Assembly: GCA_046349915.1 (NCBI GenBank)
Contig: JAXMBL010000003.1
Span: 744,001-808,000 of the forward strand
DNA from: CAIXSC01 sp046349915
GTDB lineage: Bacteria; Planctomycetota; Planctomycetia; Pirellulales; Pirellulaceae
Direction: 5' to 3'
Length of the DNA: 64,000 nucleotides
The translations under genes were made by a program, and so were the position numbers. The notes beneath the pieces were generated by a model, which saw only the letters and a list, made by a program, of their open reading frames with translations, ran no database searches and was not told where the DNA came from. Positions 1 through 9,196 of the stretch are shown one piece after another. Each line of letters begins with the position of its first letter. Within the stretch, counting starts at the first letter, position 1.

Positions 1-344
1 TTGTGCGCGGCGATGACTTGCTGTCGTCCACTCCGCGCCAATGGTTGTTGTACGAGGCGCTCGGTTGGCAACCGCCCACGTTTCGGCATGTGCCGCTGGT
101 GGTCGGGCCGGACGGCCGTCGGTTGGCGAAACGTCACGGCGACACTCGGGTTTCCTATTTTCGCGAGGCGGGCATTAGTCCCGAGAAGCTGGTGGGGCTA
201 CTCGCGTACTGGTGTGGATTGCGCGATTTCGGTCAAGCGGTACGGCCTCGAGAATTAGTGGCGGGGTTTGAGTGGTCGCGATTGTCGCGGGAGCGTATCG
301 TTTGTGATCAGGAGTCCGCGTTGGCGGCGTTGCGTCGGCCATGA
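1..344 (+). CDS. gluQ: Glutamyl-Q tRNA(Asp) synthetase-like, C-terminal part (cut by left edge)
   Basis: This is the C-terminal ~114 codons of a class I aminoacyl-tRNA synthetase-type protein; the frame is open at the left edge with full codons from base 3. The visible text begins RGDDLLSSTPRQ, the conserved block that follows the catalytic half in GluQ/GluRS, and contains GPDGRRLAKRHGDT, the KMSKR-type loop (here AKRHG). The short tail after this loop and the absence of an anticodon-binding domain favour GluQ, which glutamylates queuosine on tRNA-Asp, over GltX. The stop is at 342-344. The gene ends 94 bases before phoR and probably belongs to a different unit. Confidence 0.75.
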   Translation, partial: VRGDDLLSSTPRQWLLYEALGWQPPTFRHVPLVVGPDGRRLAKRHGDTRVSYFREAGISPEKLVGLLAYWCGLRDFGQAVRPRELVAGFEWSRLSRERIVCDQESALAALRRP

Positions 345-438
345 TCACCACCAAAGTCAGGCGGGGCATTGTCACCGTGCATGCAGCCAGTCTGTTGGTC
401 GTTTTTTTGTCCGACTGCTTAACCAGGGAATAACTTGG

Positions 439-2259
439 ATGAGGTTCTCGCGACTCTACGGCAAGGTGTTTCTCGTCTGCGTCGGCGGCAACGCGGCGCT
501 CGCCCTGTCGTTCTTGACATTGCTGACCTGGGGACTCGAGCCGTTCGTGGTCGCACGCGTCCAGGAACGACTGCATGACACGGCTATCGTCCTGCGAGGG
601 TTGGCGGTTGATCGCCTGGACGCCGGACAGCGTGATTCACTCCAGCGACTAGTGCGAGAAATGTCGTCGCGCACCAAAACTCGTTTCACGGTGCTCGACG
701 CGGAAGGAGACGTGCTGGCCGACTCGCACGAAGACCCTCGCCGCATGGAAAACCACGCAGCTCGCCCCGAGGTTCGCGGGGCGGCCGCCGCGAAAATCGA
801 TGGCATGGGGATCGATCGCAGGTCGAGTGCGACGGTTGGTTTGCCCATGATTTATTTGGCGTTGCGCGTCGAGCGAGATCGTCAGCTGGTGGGATACGTG
901 CGAGTCGCGGCCGAGATTCAAACGGTGCGCGAGCAGGTGACGTCGTTGCGTCGTTGGGGATTGTTGATCGGCGGCACGGCACTGTTGGCCACCACGGGTT
1001 GCACGTTTCTTATCGTGCGTCGGATTGTGCGGCCGCTCGAACGCTTGGCGGAGGGGGTGGCGAAGTTCGCCGATGACGGCACGCCGCGGCTCGTGCGTGT
1101 GGAGGGACGTGATGAAGTGGCCGTGCTCGGGAATACCTTCAATCGAATGCAAGAGTCGCTCGCCGCACGGTGGGGCGAACTACGCCGCAACAACGATCGA
1201 CTCGAGGGCATGATGCGCAGCATGGAAGAAGGCGTTTTGGCGTTGGATGCCGAGGAACGCATCGTGCTCGCCAATGACGCGAGTCGCATGTTGCTGGAGC
1301 TAGGCGAAGGGAATGTCGCCGGTCGGCGATTGTGGGAGGCGACTCGAGTGCGAGCTCTGCGCGACGCTTTTCTCGAGACATTCCCCTCGGGCCATGCCTC
1401 GGTCAAGGAATTTGAAACGACGGGCGTGGTGCGGCGAGTGTTAACGCTCCGAGCCACTCGACTGCCCGGCGAGCCGTCGCCCGGCGTCATGATGGTTTTG
1501 CATGATGTGTCCGAACTGCGACGGTTGGAGAATCTGCGCCGGGACTTCGTCGCCAACGTCTCGCACGAATTGAAGACGCCGCTCTCATCCATCAAAGCCT
1601 ATGCCGAAACTCTGCGGTTAGGTGCGCTCGAGGACACGACTCATAACCGTGTGTTCGTCGAGCGGATCGAGGAGCAAGCCGATCGACTCCATCAGTTGAT
1701 TATGGACTTGCTGCATCTGGCTCGCGTCGAATCGGGGCAGCAGGCGTTCGAGATCACTCGAGTGTCGATGCGGGGAATGGTGGAGTCGATTTTGAAGGCT
1801 CATGCCGCGACAGCGTCGTCTCGTCAGATTGAATTAGCGAGCGAGCCGCCCGAGCGAGTGATTGCGGTTCGCGCGGACGAGGAGGGGCTCCGGACTATTT
1901 TGAACAACTTGGTGGATAATGCCATCAAGTATACGCCGGTGGGGGGGCGAGTTACGGTACGGTGGCGATCGGACGGGGCGTTTGCAACCCTGGAGGTGCA
2001 AGACACGGGAATCGGGATCGCTCGTCAGCATCACGCTCGGGTCTTTGAACGCTTCTATCGCGTCGATAAAGCTCGCTCGCGTGAATTGGGAGGGACCGGG
2101 TTAGGGCTTGCGATCGTCAAGCATTTGGCCCAGGCGTTCGGCGGAAGCGTCGGGATCGAAAGCCAAGTGCGACAAGGGAGTACGTTTCGGGTGACCCTGC
2201 CGCTGGATGAGGCGGATTCCGCGGAAACCGAGGAGGCGGACGAGTTCTCGGTTTCTTAA
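439..2259 (+). CDS. phoR: PhoR-like membrane sensor histidine kinase
   Basis: A 606-residue sensor kinase. A first membrane segment lies at about 11-31 and a second at about 174-194, enclosing a periplasmic domain of ~140 residues. A HAMP region follows (~195-245), then a PAS-like domain (~255-360), HisKA with phospho-acceptor His376 in SHELKTPLSS, and an ATPase domain with the N box near 489-498, DTGIGI at 522-527 and GGTGLGLAIV at 551-560. The frame is open further upstream, but the ATG at 439 starts directly before the first membrane segment, so I chose it. phoU and a PhoB-type regulator follow on the same strand, which points to phosphate sensing. The large periplasmic domain is typical of Gram-positive and planctomycete PhoR rather than E. 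coli PhoR. Confidence 0.85.
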   Translation: MRFSRLYGKVFLVCVGGNAALALSFLTLLTWGLEPFVVARVQERLHDTAIVLRGLAVDRLDAGQRDSLQRLVREMSSRTKTRFTVLDAEGDVLADSHEDPRRMENHAARPEVRGAAAAKIDGMGIDRRSSATVGLPMIYLALRVERDRQLVGYVRVAAEIQTVREQVTSLRRWGLLIGGTALLATTGCTFLIVRRIVRPLERLAEGVAKFADDGTPRLVRVEGRDEVAVLGNTFNRMQESLAARWGELRRNNDRLEGMMRSMEEGVLALDAEERIVLANDASRMLLELGEGNVAGRRLWEATRVRALRDAFLETFPSGHASVKEFETTGVVRRVLTLRATRLPGEPSPGVMMVLHDVSELRRLENLRRDFVANVSHELKTPLSSIKAYAETLRLGALEDTTHNRVFVERIEEQADRLHQLIMDLLHLARVESGQQAFEITRVSMRGMVESILKAHAATASSRQIELASEPPERVIAVRADEEGLRTILNNLVDNAIKYTPVGGRVTVRWRSDGAFATLEVQDTGIGIARQHHARVFERFYRVDKARSRELGGTGLGLAIVKHLAQAFGGSVGIESQVRQGSTFRVTLPLDEADSAETEEADEFSVS

Positions 2260-2318
2260 CTGAATCTTCATAATGCGGGGCTACAACCGATTCGCAATAG
2301 CTTGGGAGATTCGGAGCG

Positions 2319-2990
2319 ATGAAACACCTGCAGCGTGATATGGAACAGCTCCATCGGCATGTACTCGCCTTGTCGGCGATGACCGAGGAGATGATCGACA
2401 AGGCCACGATGGCGCTGGCCGAACGCCGCGACGATCTTGCCGTCGAAGTGATTGCGGCCGACTCGGACGTCGATCAGGCGGAGGTGCAGATCGAGGAAGA
2501 GTGCTTGAAGATTCTGGCGCTGCATCAGCCGGTCGCGGCCGACTTGCGCCGCATCGCCTGCGTGCTCAAGGTCAACAATGACCTGGAGCGGATCGCGGAT
2601 CTCGCCGTCAGTATCGCTCAACGAGCGCAGGCGATTTGCGACGATCCCGATTTTCCCATCCCCGACCAATTGGGACGGATGGTCGCCTTGGCGACGCAGA
2701 TGGTACGCGGGGCCATGGATGCCTTCGTCAACTCAGACGCTCAGGCCGCTCGCCGCCTGCTCCGACTGGACGACGATGTCGATCAGCACAACCGCGACAT
2801 CATCCAAGACCTACAGACACTGATGCAGCACGATTCGGGGCACGTCCCCGCGGCGCTCCATTGCTTTTCGGCGACTCGACATATCGAACGAATTGCGGAC
2901 CACGCCACGAATATTGCCGAGGATGTCATTTATCTCGTGGAAGGTGAAATCGTCCGCCACACTCGCTCCGCCGCGGTCGAGCGACGTTAG
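2319..2990 (+). CDS. phoU: Phosphate signalling protein PhoU
   Basis: A 223-residue all-helical protein, the normal PhoU length. Two PhoU repeats can be seen, roughly residues 10-100 and 115-205. Each has the acidic metal-binding pattern of the family, for example EVQIEEECLKILALHQPVAA in the first and the HIERIADHATNIAEDV block in the second. PhoU is a cytosolic negative regulator linking the Pst transporter to PhoR. It begins 59 bases after phoR and lies between the kinase and the response regulator gene, an order that suggests one transcript. No pst genes are in the window. Confidence 0.9.
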   Translation: MKHLQRDMEQLHRHVLALSAMTEEMIDKATMALAERRDDLAVEVIAADSDVDQAEVQIEEECLKILALHQPVAADLRRIACVLKVNNDLERIADLAVSIAQRAQAICDDPDFPIPDQLGRMVALATQMVRGAMDAFVNSDAQAARRLLRLDDDVDQHNRDIIQDLQTLMQHDSGHVPAALHCFSATRHIERIADHATNIAEDVIYLVEGEIVRHTRSAAVERR

Positions 2991-3107
2991 GTAATCGCTT
3001 ATCGCGTAATCGCTGGCTGGCAAGTCGGCGGTCGCGATCATTGGGGAGACAGCTCGTTTTTCGCAACAAGTCGGCGGCAAGTTCCGTCGGCGAAACCTGA
3101 TTTTCCG

Positions 3108-3818
3108 GTGACCATGCCACCCGCCAAGATTCTGATTATCGAAGACGACCGCCCACTTGCCGACGTGCTGGCCTACAACCTCAAGAACGCTGGCTACGAA
3201 GTTCACGTGGCGCACGATGGCCAAGACGGTCTGAATCAAGCACAACTCAAATCGCCCGATGTCGTGGTGCTCGACCTGATGCTCCCCGTCATTGACGGCC
3301 AGGAGGTCTGTCGGCGGTTGCGGGCGGACCCGAGCACTCGCGAGACCGTCATCATGATGTTGACCGCGAAAGCCGAGGAAACCGATCAATTGATCGGCTT
3401 CTCGCTGGGCGCCGACGACTATGTGACAAAGCCATTCAGCGTCAAAGTGGTCCTGGAGCGGATCAAGGCCTTGCGACGCCGGCGACTGTTCGACCCCCAG
3501 TCCGAAGATACGATCGCGTGCCACGGAGTCATTGTGGATCGAGTGCGTCATCGAGTGACGATCGACGGGACGCCGATTCCATTGACGGTCAGCGAGTTTC
3601 GCTTGCTGGATACGCTGGTGCGGCAGCCGGGGCGAGTGTTTCAGCGATCGGAATTGATCGACGCCGCGTTGGGCGAAGATACCATGGTGTTGGAGCGGAC
3701 GATCGACGTACATATTCGTTCGCTGCGCCGAAAACTCCGCGAGCACGCCGACTTGATCGAGACGGTGCGCGGCGTGGGGTATCGCTTCCGCGACCCACGC
3801 GCCCAGGACGTCGTGTAG
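3108..3818 (+). CDS. phoB: PhoB-type response regulator (OmpR/PhoB family)
   Basis: A DNA-binding response regulator of 236 residues from a GTG at 3108, or 234 from an ATG at 3114; neither has a strong ribosome site. The receiver domain has the acidic pair ED at 12-13, the phospho-acceptor Asp56 in VVLDLMLP, Thr86 in MMLTAKAEE and Lys108 in YVTKPF. The winged-helix output domain covers about 140-230 with SEFRLLDTLVRQPGRVFQRSELID and ERTIDVHIRSLRRKL. It is almost certainly the partner of the kinase at 439-2259. The 117-base gap after phoU holds a short repeat of gtaatcgct but no obvious terminator. Confidence 0.87.
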   Translation: MTMPPAKILIIEDDRPLADVLAYNLKNAGYEVHVAHDGQDGLNQAQLKSPDVVVLDLMLPVIDGQEVCRRLRADPSTRETVIMMLTAKAEETDQLIGFSLGADDYVTKPFSVKVVLERIKALRRRRLFDPQSEDTIACHGVIVDRVRHRVTIDGTPIPLTVSEFRLLDTLVRQPGRVFQRSELIDAALGEDTMVLERTIDVHIRSLRRKLREHADLIETVRGVGYRFRDPRAQDVV

Positions 3819-3845
3819 TCGCCTCGGATTCAAGCGGGTAGCGGC

Positions 3846-3875
3846 CACGGAAATTCACGGAAGTGCACGGAAAAG
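3846..3875. repeat. Three tandem 10-bp repeats (CACGGAAnnn)
   Basis: CACGGAAATT, CACGGAAGTG and CACGGAAAAG follow each other exactly, 28 bases after the phoB stop. The period is close to one helical turn. Related wording (ccgtgt-cctc-ccgtgt-cattt) appears at about 8955-8985 in another intergenic region. Function unknown. Confidence 0.7.
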
Positions 3876-4004
3876 AGGGGCTACTTTGGGCGGGCTTCAG
3901 GAAAGAGTGTTGTTGCCGACGCCTGGTCTGGATCCTCGGGTGGGATTTGTCTGAGTCAGATTCAGTTCCCGTGGACGGTCGATTTTTCGAACGTATTTTG
4001 ATGG

Positions 4005-4177
4005 GGCAGGTTTGTAAACTGCCTCCTCTGGTCGAGGGTGGGCTGGGCAAGTTGAAAACCCGCTGCACCACAGGGTAGGTTGCAAGCCTGAACCGTCATC
4101 TGGGCAGGTTGCAAACCTGCCCCACCATTTGGCAGGTTGCAAACCTGCCCCACCATTTGGCAGGTTGCAAACCTGCC
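4005..4177. repeat. Palindromic repeat family A, three tandem perfect copies plus a degenerate one
   Basis: The core is a 19-bp palindrome GGCAGGTT-GCA-AACCTGCC (8-bp arms, 3-base loop). Perfect copies lie at 4103-4121, 4131-4149 and 4159-4177 with an exact 28-bp period; a copy with one mismatched pair is at 4005-4023. They fill most of the 476-base gap between phoB and the gene ending at 4295. A further perfect copy with a different loop (TTC) lies after prmC at 33781. This resembles REP-type elements. The unit is too short and the spacers (9 bases) too small for a CRISPR. Confidence 0.85.
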
Positions 4178-4258
4178 CCACGAGTTGACCGGTCCTGATC
4201 GACAAGCGAGTCAGGTCGTCTCATGTTTCCAGTGCAAGCCCCCATTCCCGAAGTCTCT

Positions 4259-4290
4259 CAATGACCAATGACCATTGACGAATGACCAAC
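4259..4290. repeat. Degenerate TGACCAA heptamer repeat
   Basis: Four imperfect copies of the 7-mer TGACCAA/TGACGAA occur just before the stop of the minus-strand gene at 4295. The same heptamer forms a ten-copy tandem array at 51908-51977, which also ends next to a minus-strand stop codon. Confidence 0.6.
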
Positions 4291-4294
4291 ACCG

Positions 4295-5458
4295 CTACTT
4301 CAGCCGCAGTGGTTGAGCGGCTTGTGGGAACGCGGTTGCGTAGTCGACTCCCACCAGTTGAGCGAGTGTGGCGGCGATTTGGGATTGAGTGGCTGCGACA
4401 TTCTCGCGAACGCCGAGCGCTGGGATTTGCGGACCCAGCAGTCCCATCCAGACGAATTCGGCGCCCACGATATTGGCGCCGTGGTTCGCCCAATCACGCC
4501 CCGTTCCTCGGCCGTGATCGGTCGTCAGCACCAGCGTCGTTTGGCCTCGATATTCGGGTTGTGATTGCAGCCAATCCCACAACTCGTTCAAGTAGCGATC
4601 GCAGCGTTGAGCCGACTCGAGGTAAAGGTCGTAGCGTCGCGCATGAGCCCACTCGTCGGTCTCGCCCATGCCTATGTACAGAACGTGGGGGCGATGTTTG
4701 GCGAGATGTTCGCGAGCGGCGGTTTGCGTAACAATATCGAACGCATTGCCTCGCCAGATTCTCGGCAGATCACGCACCATCTCGTTGACTTGCTGCTGGC
4801 CGGCGGTCAAAGGTTGGTCGGACACGGGAGTCCAGCCGCAGACGACGGGAAAGCCGGCTCGAGGCCGATTCAATACAAACTCAATCACGTCCCAAGTGGC
4901 GAACGCCGCGACCTTACCCGAGAAGCCGGGTTGCCGTTGGATGTACTCGAGAACGTTGATATTCGGGTTATGAATCTTCGCGTTGCTGCGGATTCCGGCG
5001 TCGGCGTAACCGACGAACATCTCGTTGTAGCCGGGGTACGAGAACTTCAGTCCGTTGGTGATGGTCGCGGGCGACTGTCGCGACGGATCGCCAAACAGTT
5101 GTCCTTGTTTCGCCATCACATTCCAGACGAATGGGAGCAGGATTTGACGACGCTGTTCAGGCGAGTCGCGCCAGAAGGCGGTCTTGAGTTGGTCCACTTC
5201 GGGGACGCCGCCGAGATCTTTGTTCATCAGCGATTCGTCGGCGCCGGCGAACAGCTCTTGCCAGCGGAACCCGTCCCAGGTGACGAAAATCAGCTTGTCG
5301 GCGGCGTGAGCGAGCGAAGGGGCGCAAAGCAGGAGAAGCGTGACAAGCGTCAGGCAAGATCGTGTGAGTTTCGACGTTCGCCAACGCTGGAGATAGGAAC
5401 ACTGGAGACTGGATCGTGCGACGGCTTGGAGTTGAAGTGTGCGAGAAGAGTTGGGCAT
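4295..5458 (-). CDS. Secreted alkaline-phosphatase-superfamily protein (phosphodiesterase/sulfatase fold)
   Basis: A 387-residue exported protein; the ATG at 5458 precedes a basic region and the hydrophobic signal LTLVTLLLLCAPSLAHA. The mature part opens with KLIFVTWDGFRW, whose Asp is the first metal ligand of the alkaline phosphatase fold. SYPGYNEMF is the likely nucleophile region (Ser or Thr). GMGETDEWAH and LVLTTDHGRG supply the later Asp/His metal ligands, and WANHG a final His. The length and motif order fit metal-dependent phosphodiesterases or phosphoglycerate-mutase-like enzymes rather than classical PhoA. The substrate cannot be told from sequence. It acts outside the cytoplasm and has no close co-directional partner. 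Confidence 0.75.
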   Translation of the reverse strand: MPNSSRTLQLQAVARSSLQCSYLQRWRTSKLTRSCLTLVTLLLLCAPSLAHAADKLIFVTWDGFRWQELFAGADESLMNKDLGGVPEVDQLKTAFWRDSPEQRRQILLPFVWNVMAKQGQLFGDPSRQSPATITNGLKFSYPGYNEMFVGYADAGIRSNAKIHNPNINVLEYIQRQPGFSGKVAAFATWDVIEFVLNRPRAGFPVVCGWTPVSDQPLTAGQQQVNEMVRDLPRIWRGNAFDIVTQTAAREHLAKHRPHVLYIGMGETDEWAHARRYDLYLESAQRCDRYLNELWDWLQSQPEYRGQTTLVLTTDHGRGTGRDWANHGANIVGAEFVWMGLLGPQIPALGVRENVAATQSQIAATLAQLVGVDYATAFPQAAQPLRLK

Positions 5459-5586
5459 ACAAACTCGCTCGAAGTGTTGGCTGGATGGGAGCGCGGTGAG
5501 TCTGAAAACAAACTCGGCCCAACCGCGATCATGTCGCGGCGGGCCGAGTGCTGTGCGGGAGAAGGAGAGTTGTTCGAGCAACCGAG

Positions 5587-5604
5587 ACCGCGGGGGGCCG
5601 CGGT
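5587..5604. terminator. GC-rich perfect hairpin between two minus-strand genes
   Basis: ACCGCGG-GGGG-CCGCGGT is an 18-base perfect inverted repeat 70 bases downstream of the gene at 5674-6234. No T-run follows on the minus strand, so a terminator role is only possible. Confidence 0.35.
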
Positions 5605-5673
5605 TGTCAGCTTCCTTCTTCGTGATTGATGCTTAACCGCGACGGGTCAGCGTCGCATAAACGTCGGATCGAG

Positions 5674-6234
5674 TTACTTGACGGCCTTGTTGGCGTCTTC
5701 GAGAACCTTCTTGACGTCCGCGGTGGTCAGCTTCTGGCCCTTGCCGAACGCTTCGTTCGCCTGAACCTTCGACTTGTTCCACACGAGAACGGTCACGTCA
5801 GCGCTCTTCGAGATTTCGTAGTTGTCCGGACCTTCGCTCGTCTGGAAGACGGTGAGGGGGACGTTTTTGCTAATCTTGCCCGCGGCGGCCATTTCCTTCA
5901 GCTTGCCTTCGGCCGAATCCGGATCATCGGTCATGTAGACGACGAACGCCTTCAGATCCTTGTCCTTGTTCTTGCCTACCGCTTCGTCCAAACCCTTGAC
6001 CAACTCCGACAGGTCATCCGAGATACGGCGAGTGAACACCGCGACGACGGGACGATTGCCGTACTGGCAGCGATAGCACAGCGTCTTTCCTTCGTTCGGG
6101 CCAGTGCAATCCTTCACATTGAATGCGGGGACGCTTTGACCAACCGGCAAGCCGGACTTGACGGTGTCCGCAGCCAACACCACGCCCGCCAGGGCGAACA
6201 GCGCGACCGCAGTGGCGGCGACTAGTTTCTTCAT
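5674..6234 (-). CDS. Secreted thioredoxin-like protein with one CxxC
   Basis: A 186-residue exported protein with the signal MKKLVAATAVALFALAGVVLA. The start is well supported by the ribosome site aaggagg seven to eight bases before the ATG. After GLPVGQSVPAFNVKDCTG, a peroxiredoxin/thioredoxin-like opening, comes LCYRCQYGNRPVVAVFTR, where CYRC sits where a thioredoxin active site is expected just before a beta strand. The rest alternates strands and helices as in that fold. Family name not recognised with certainty; a periplasmic redox protein is the best guess. A 298-base gap upstream (6235-6532) shows no gene; on the minus strand it would hold the promoter. Confidence 0.65.
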   Translation of the reverse strand: MKKLVAATAVALFALAGVVLAADTVKSGLPVGQSVPAFNVKDCTGPNEGKTLCYRCQYGNRPVVAVFTRRISDDLSELVKGLDEAVGKNKDKDLKAFVVYMTDDPDSAEGKLKEMAAAGKISKNVPLTVFQTSEGPDNYEISKSADVTVLVWNKSKVQANEAFGKGQKLTTADVKKVLEDANKAVK

Positions 6235-6532
6235 CGAAACCTCCTTCAGAGAATGGAAAACCTAACGAACACGGGGCTCACGAATACGGGTCAGTTCCCG
6301 CACAGTGTCCTGATTCTAGGGGAAGCGACAAGCGGTTGTCGAGCATGTTCCGACGGGAACCGGTCGAATTTCGTTCTTGCCGACGACTCGTCCCATCGTC
6401 CACCACCTTACGCAGCCAGCAGGTCCAAAGATCGCGCGAAACCCACAGCTCGCGAAATGTTGAGACGCTTCTTCTGCTGGCAATGACTGTATGGAAACAC
6501 CTAAAAGCTTATGCAGCGACTGCGTACTGACC

Positions 6533-7567
6533 TTATTTCGGAGTCGTATCGGGCGAGGGTGGCGTAGTGGTCGTCCCTTGAGTCAATTCACACCAGCGTT
6601 GCGAAGTGAAGGTCTCTGTTTTATCCAGTTTCCCTGCTCGTACGACGAAGGCGGCGAGTTGTGGTTGTGCGTCGATCAACTCAATGCCAGACTGCGGACC
6701 AAGGACGCAGACGGCGGTAGCGAGTGCGTCGGCGGTGGTGCAATCGGGAGCGAGGATCGAGACGCTAACTCGGTCGGTGAGTCCCAGGCCGGTGCGAGGG
6801 TCGACGATATGCGAGTAGCGAACGCCGTTGATCTCGACGAATTGAAACGCGTCGCCCGAGGTAGAGACCGCGGAGTTCGCTAGCAGGAAAAATTGGCTGG
6901 GAGGGGCGTTGGGATTCAGGGGCGCGATGCCGACTTTCCAGCCGGTTGAGTCGGGTGGGGGATCGCCGGCGCGGATGTCGCCGCTGGCGTTGATGATCGC
7001 TCGCGTGATGCCGGCCGCTCGGAGCGTGTCGAGTGCAGCGTCGGCGGCGAGCCCTTGGCCGATGCCGCCCATGTCGAGCCGCATGCCGGGCTTCAATAAT
7101 TCCACTTGATGACGATCGTTGTGGAGCTTGATCGCTTGGTAACCAACGGCGGCGCGGGCTTCGGCGAGTCGTTCGGGGGAGGGGAGTTGTTTTTGGCGAC
7201 GCGAGCGACGCCAGAGTCGCGTGAGTGGACCGACGGTGACGTCGAAGGCGCCGTCGGTGAGTCGGCTGAGTTCAGCGGAGCGTTGCAGGGCGAGCCAAAG
7301 ATCGTCGCTGACTGCAACGGGCGATTGGGTAGGCGCTTGGGCGGCAAGTCGACTCAACTCGCTGGCGTCATCGTAATCACTGAGAGTTTGGTCGAGTGAG
7401 CGGACGCGATCGAATGCGGCGCGGAACGCCCGATTGGCGGTTTTTTCGTCCGGCGCGTACAATACGATGGTGAAGGAAGTCGCCATGTGGATCTCGGTCG
7501 CCTGAAACTTCGACAACGTAGGTTCGGCGGCGGGGCTTGCGAGTAGGATGGCGAGAATCCAAGGCAT
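6533..7567 (-). CDS. apbE: FAD:protein FMN transferase (ApbE)
   Basis: A 344-residue protein of normal ApbE length. It has an N-terminal hydrophobic signal (MPWILAILLASPAAEP), then HMATSFTIVLYA, the DYDDASELSRL segment, the RLDMGGIGQGLAAD core and INASGDIRAG, the FAD/Mg-binding region. SHIVDPRTG and TADALATAVCVLG are the C-terminal signatures. ApbE attaches FMN to a Thr of flavoproteins such as NqrB/NqrC or RnfG outside the cytoplasm; no such target gene is in the window. It is transcribed away from the FGE-domain gene at 7648 across an 80-base divergent spacer. Confidence 0.9.
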   Translation of the reverse strand: MPWILAILLASPAAEPTLSKFQATEIHMATSFTIVLYAPDEKTANRAFRAAFDRVRSLDQTLSDYDDASELSRLAAQAPTQSPVAVSDDLWLALQRSAELSRLTDGAFDVTVGPLTRLWRRSRRQKQLPSPERLAEARAAVGYQAIKLHNDRHQVELLKPGMRLDMGGIGQGLAADAALDTLRAAGITRAIINASGDIRAGDPPPDSTGWKVGIAPLNPNAPPSQFFLLANSAVSTSGDAFQFVEINGVRYSHIVDPRTGLGLTDRVSVSILAPDCTTADALATAVCVLGPQSGIELIDAQPQLAAFVVRAGKLDKTETFTSQRWCELTQGTTTTPPSPDTTPK

Positions 7568-7647
7568 GATGCGTGATCCGATCAGGTGGGTGAGGCGAAG
7601 CGTCAGCCTGACCCGCGATGTGGAAATTACTCAAGGCATAAGCTTCT

Positions 7648-8871
<1,224 letters not shown>

Positions 8872-8930
8872 CTGCCCGAGCAGGAGTCCCCACATAAACC
8901 ACACCTCCCCTCCCATCCCTTTCTGTCTCT

Positions 8931-8947
8931 CCCCCCCCCCCCCCCCC
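8931..8947. repeat. 17-base poly-C tract
   Basis: Seventeen consecutive C residues lie in the 325-base gap between the FGE-domain gene (ends 8871) and the oxidoreductase (starts 9197). The rest of the gap holds no open frame I trust. Homopolymers of this length are prone to slippage and to sequencing error. Confidence 0.95.
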
Positions 8948-9196
8948 ACTTTTTCCGTGTCCTCCCGTGTCATTTCGTGGCCAATATGGAATGCGGTGCT
9001 TGTACGCGCGGCGCCGCTGATCATCTCGAGAAGCGAGATGATCACGGCGTTCCGCGGCTCCAGCCGGGACTCGTTGAATGGGGCGAGACGAGCCGGTATG
9101 CTGGAGCAATGTTGCGCGGCTTGCCCGTGACCGCTTCGGCCCCGCGTCCTTAACCTCCACGTCCTTATCCTCCACATCTCCACAGGAGTTGTTTGT

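Noticed and set aside
2811..3848. 345-codon minus-strand open frame
   Set aside because: Covers phoB in antisense; the phoB motifs on the plus strand are complete.
4103..4177. Three regular repeats, CRISPR-like at first sight
   Set aside because: The 19-bp palindromes are separated by only nine almost identical bases; there are no variable spacers and no cas genes.
4565..5629. 354-codon plus-strand open frame
   Set aside because: Antisense to the alkaline-phosphatase-fold gene, which has a signal peptide and intact metal motifs.
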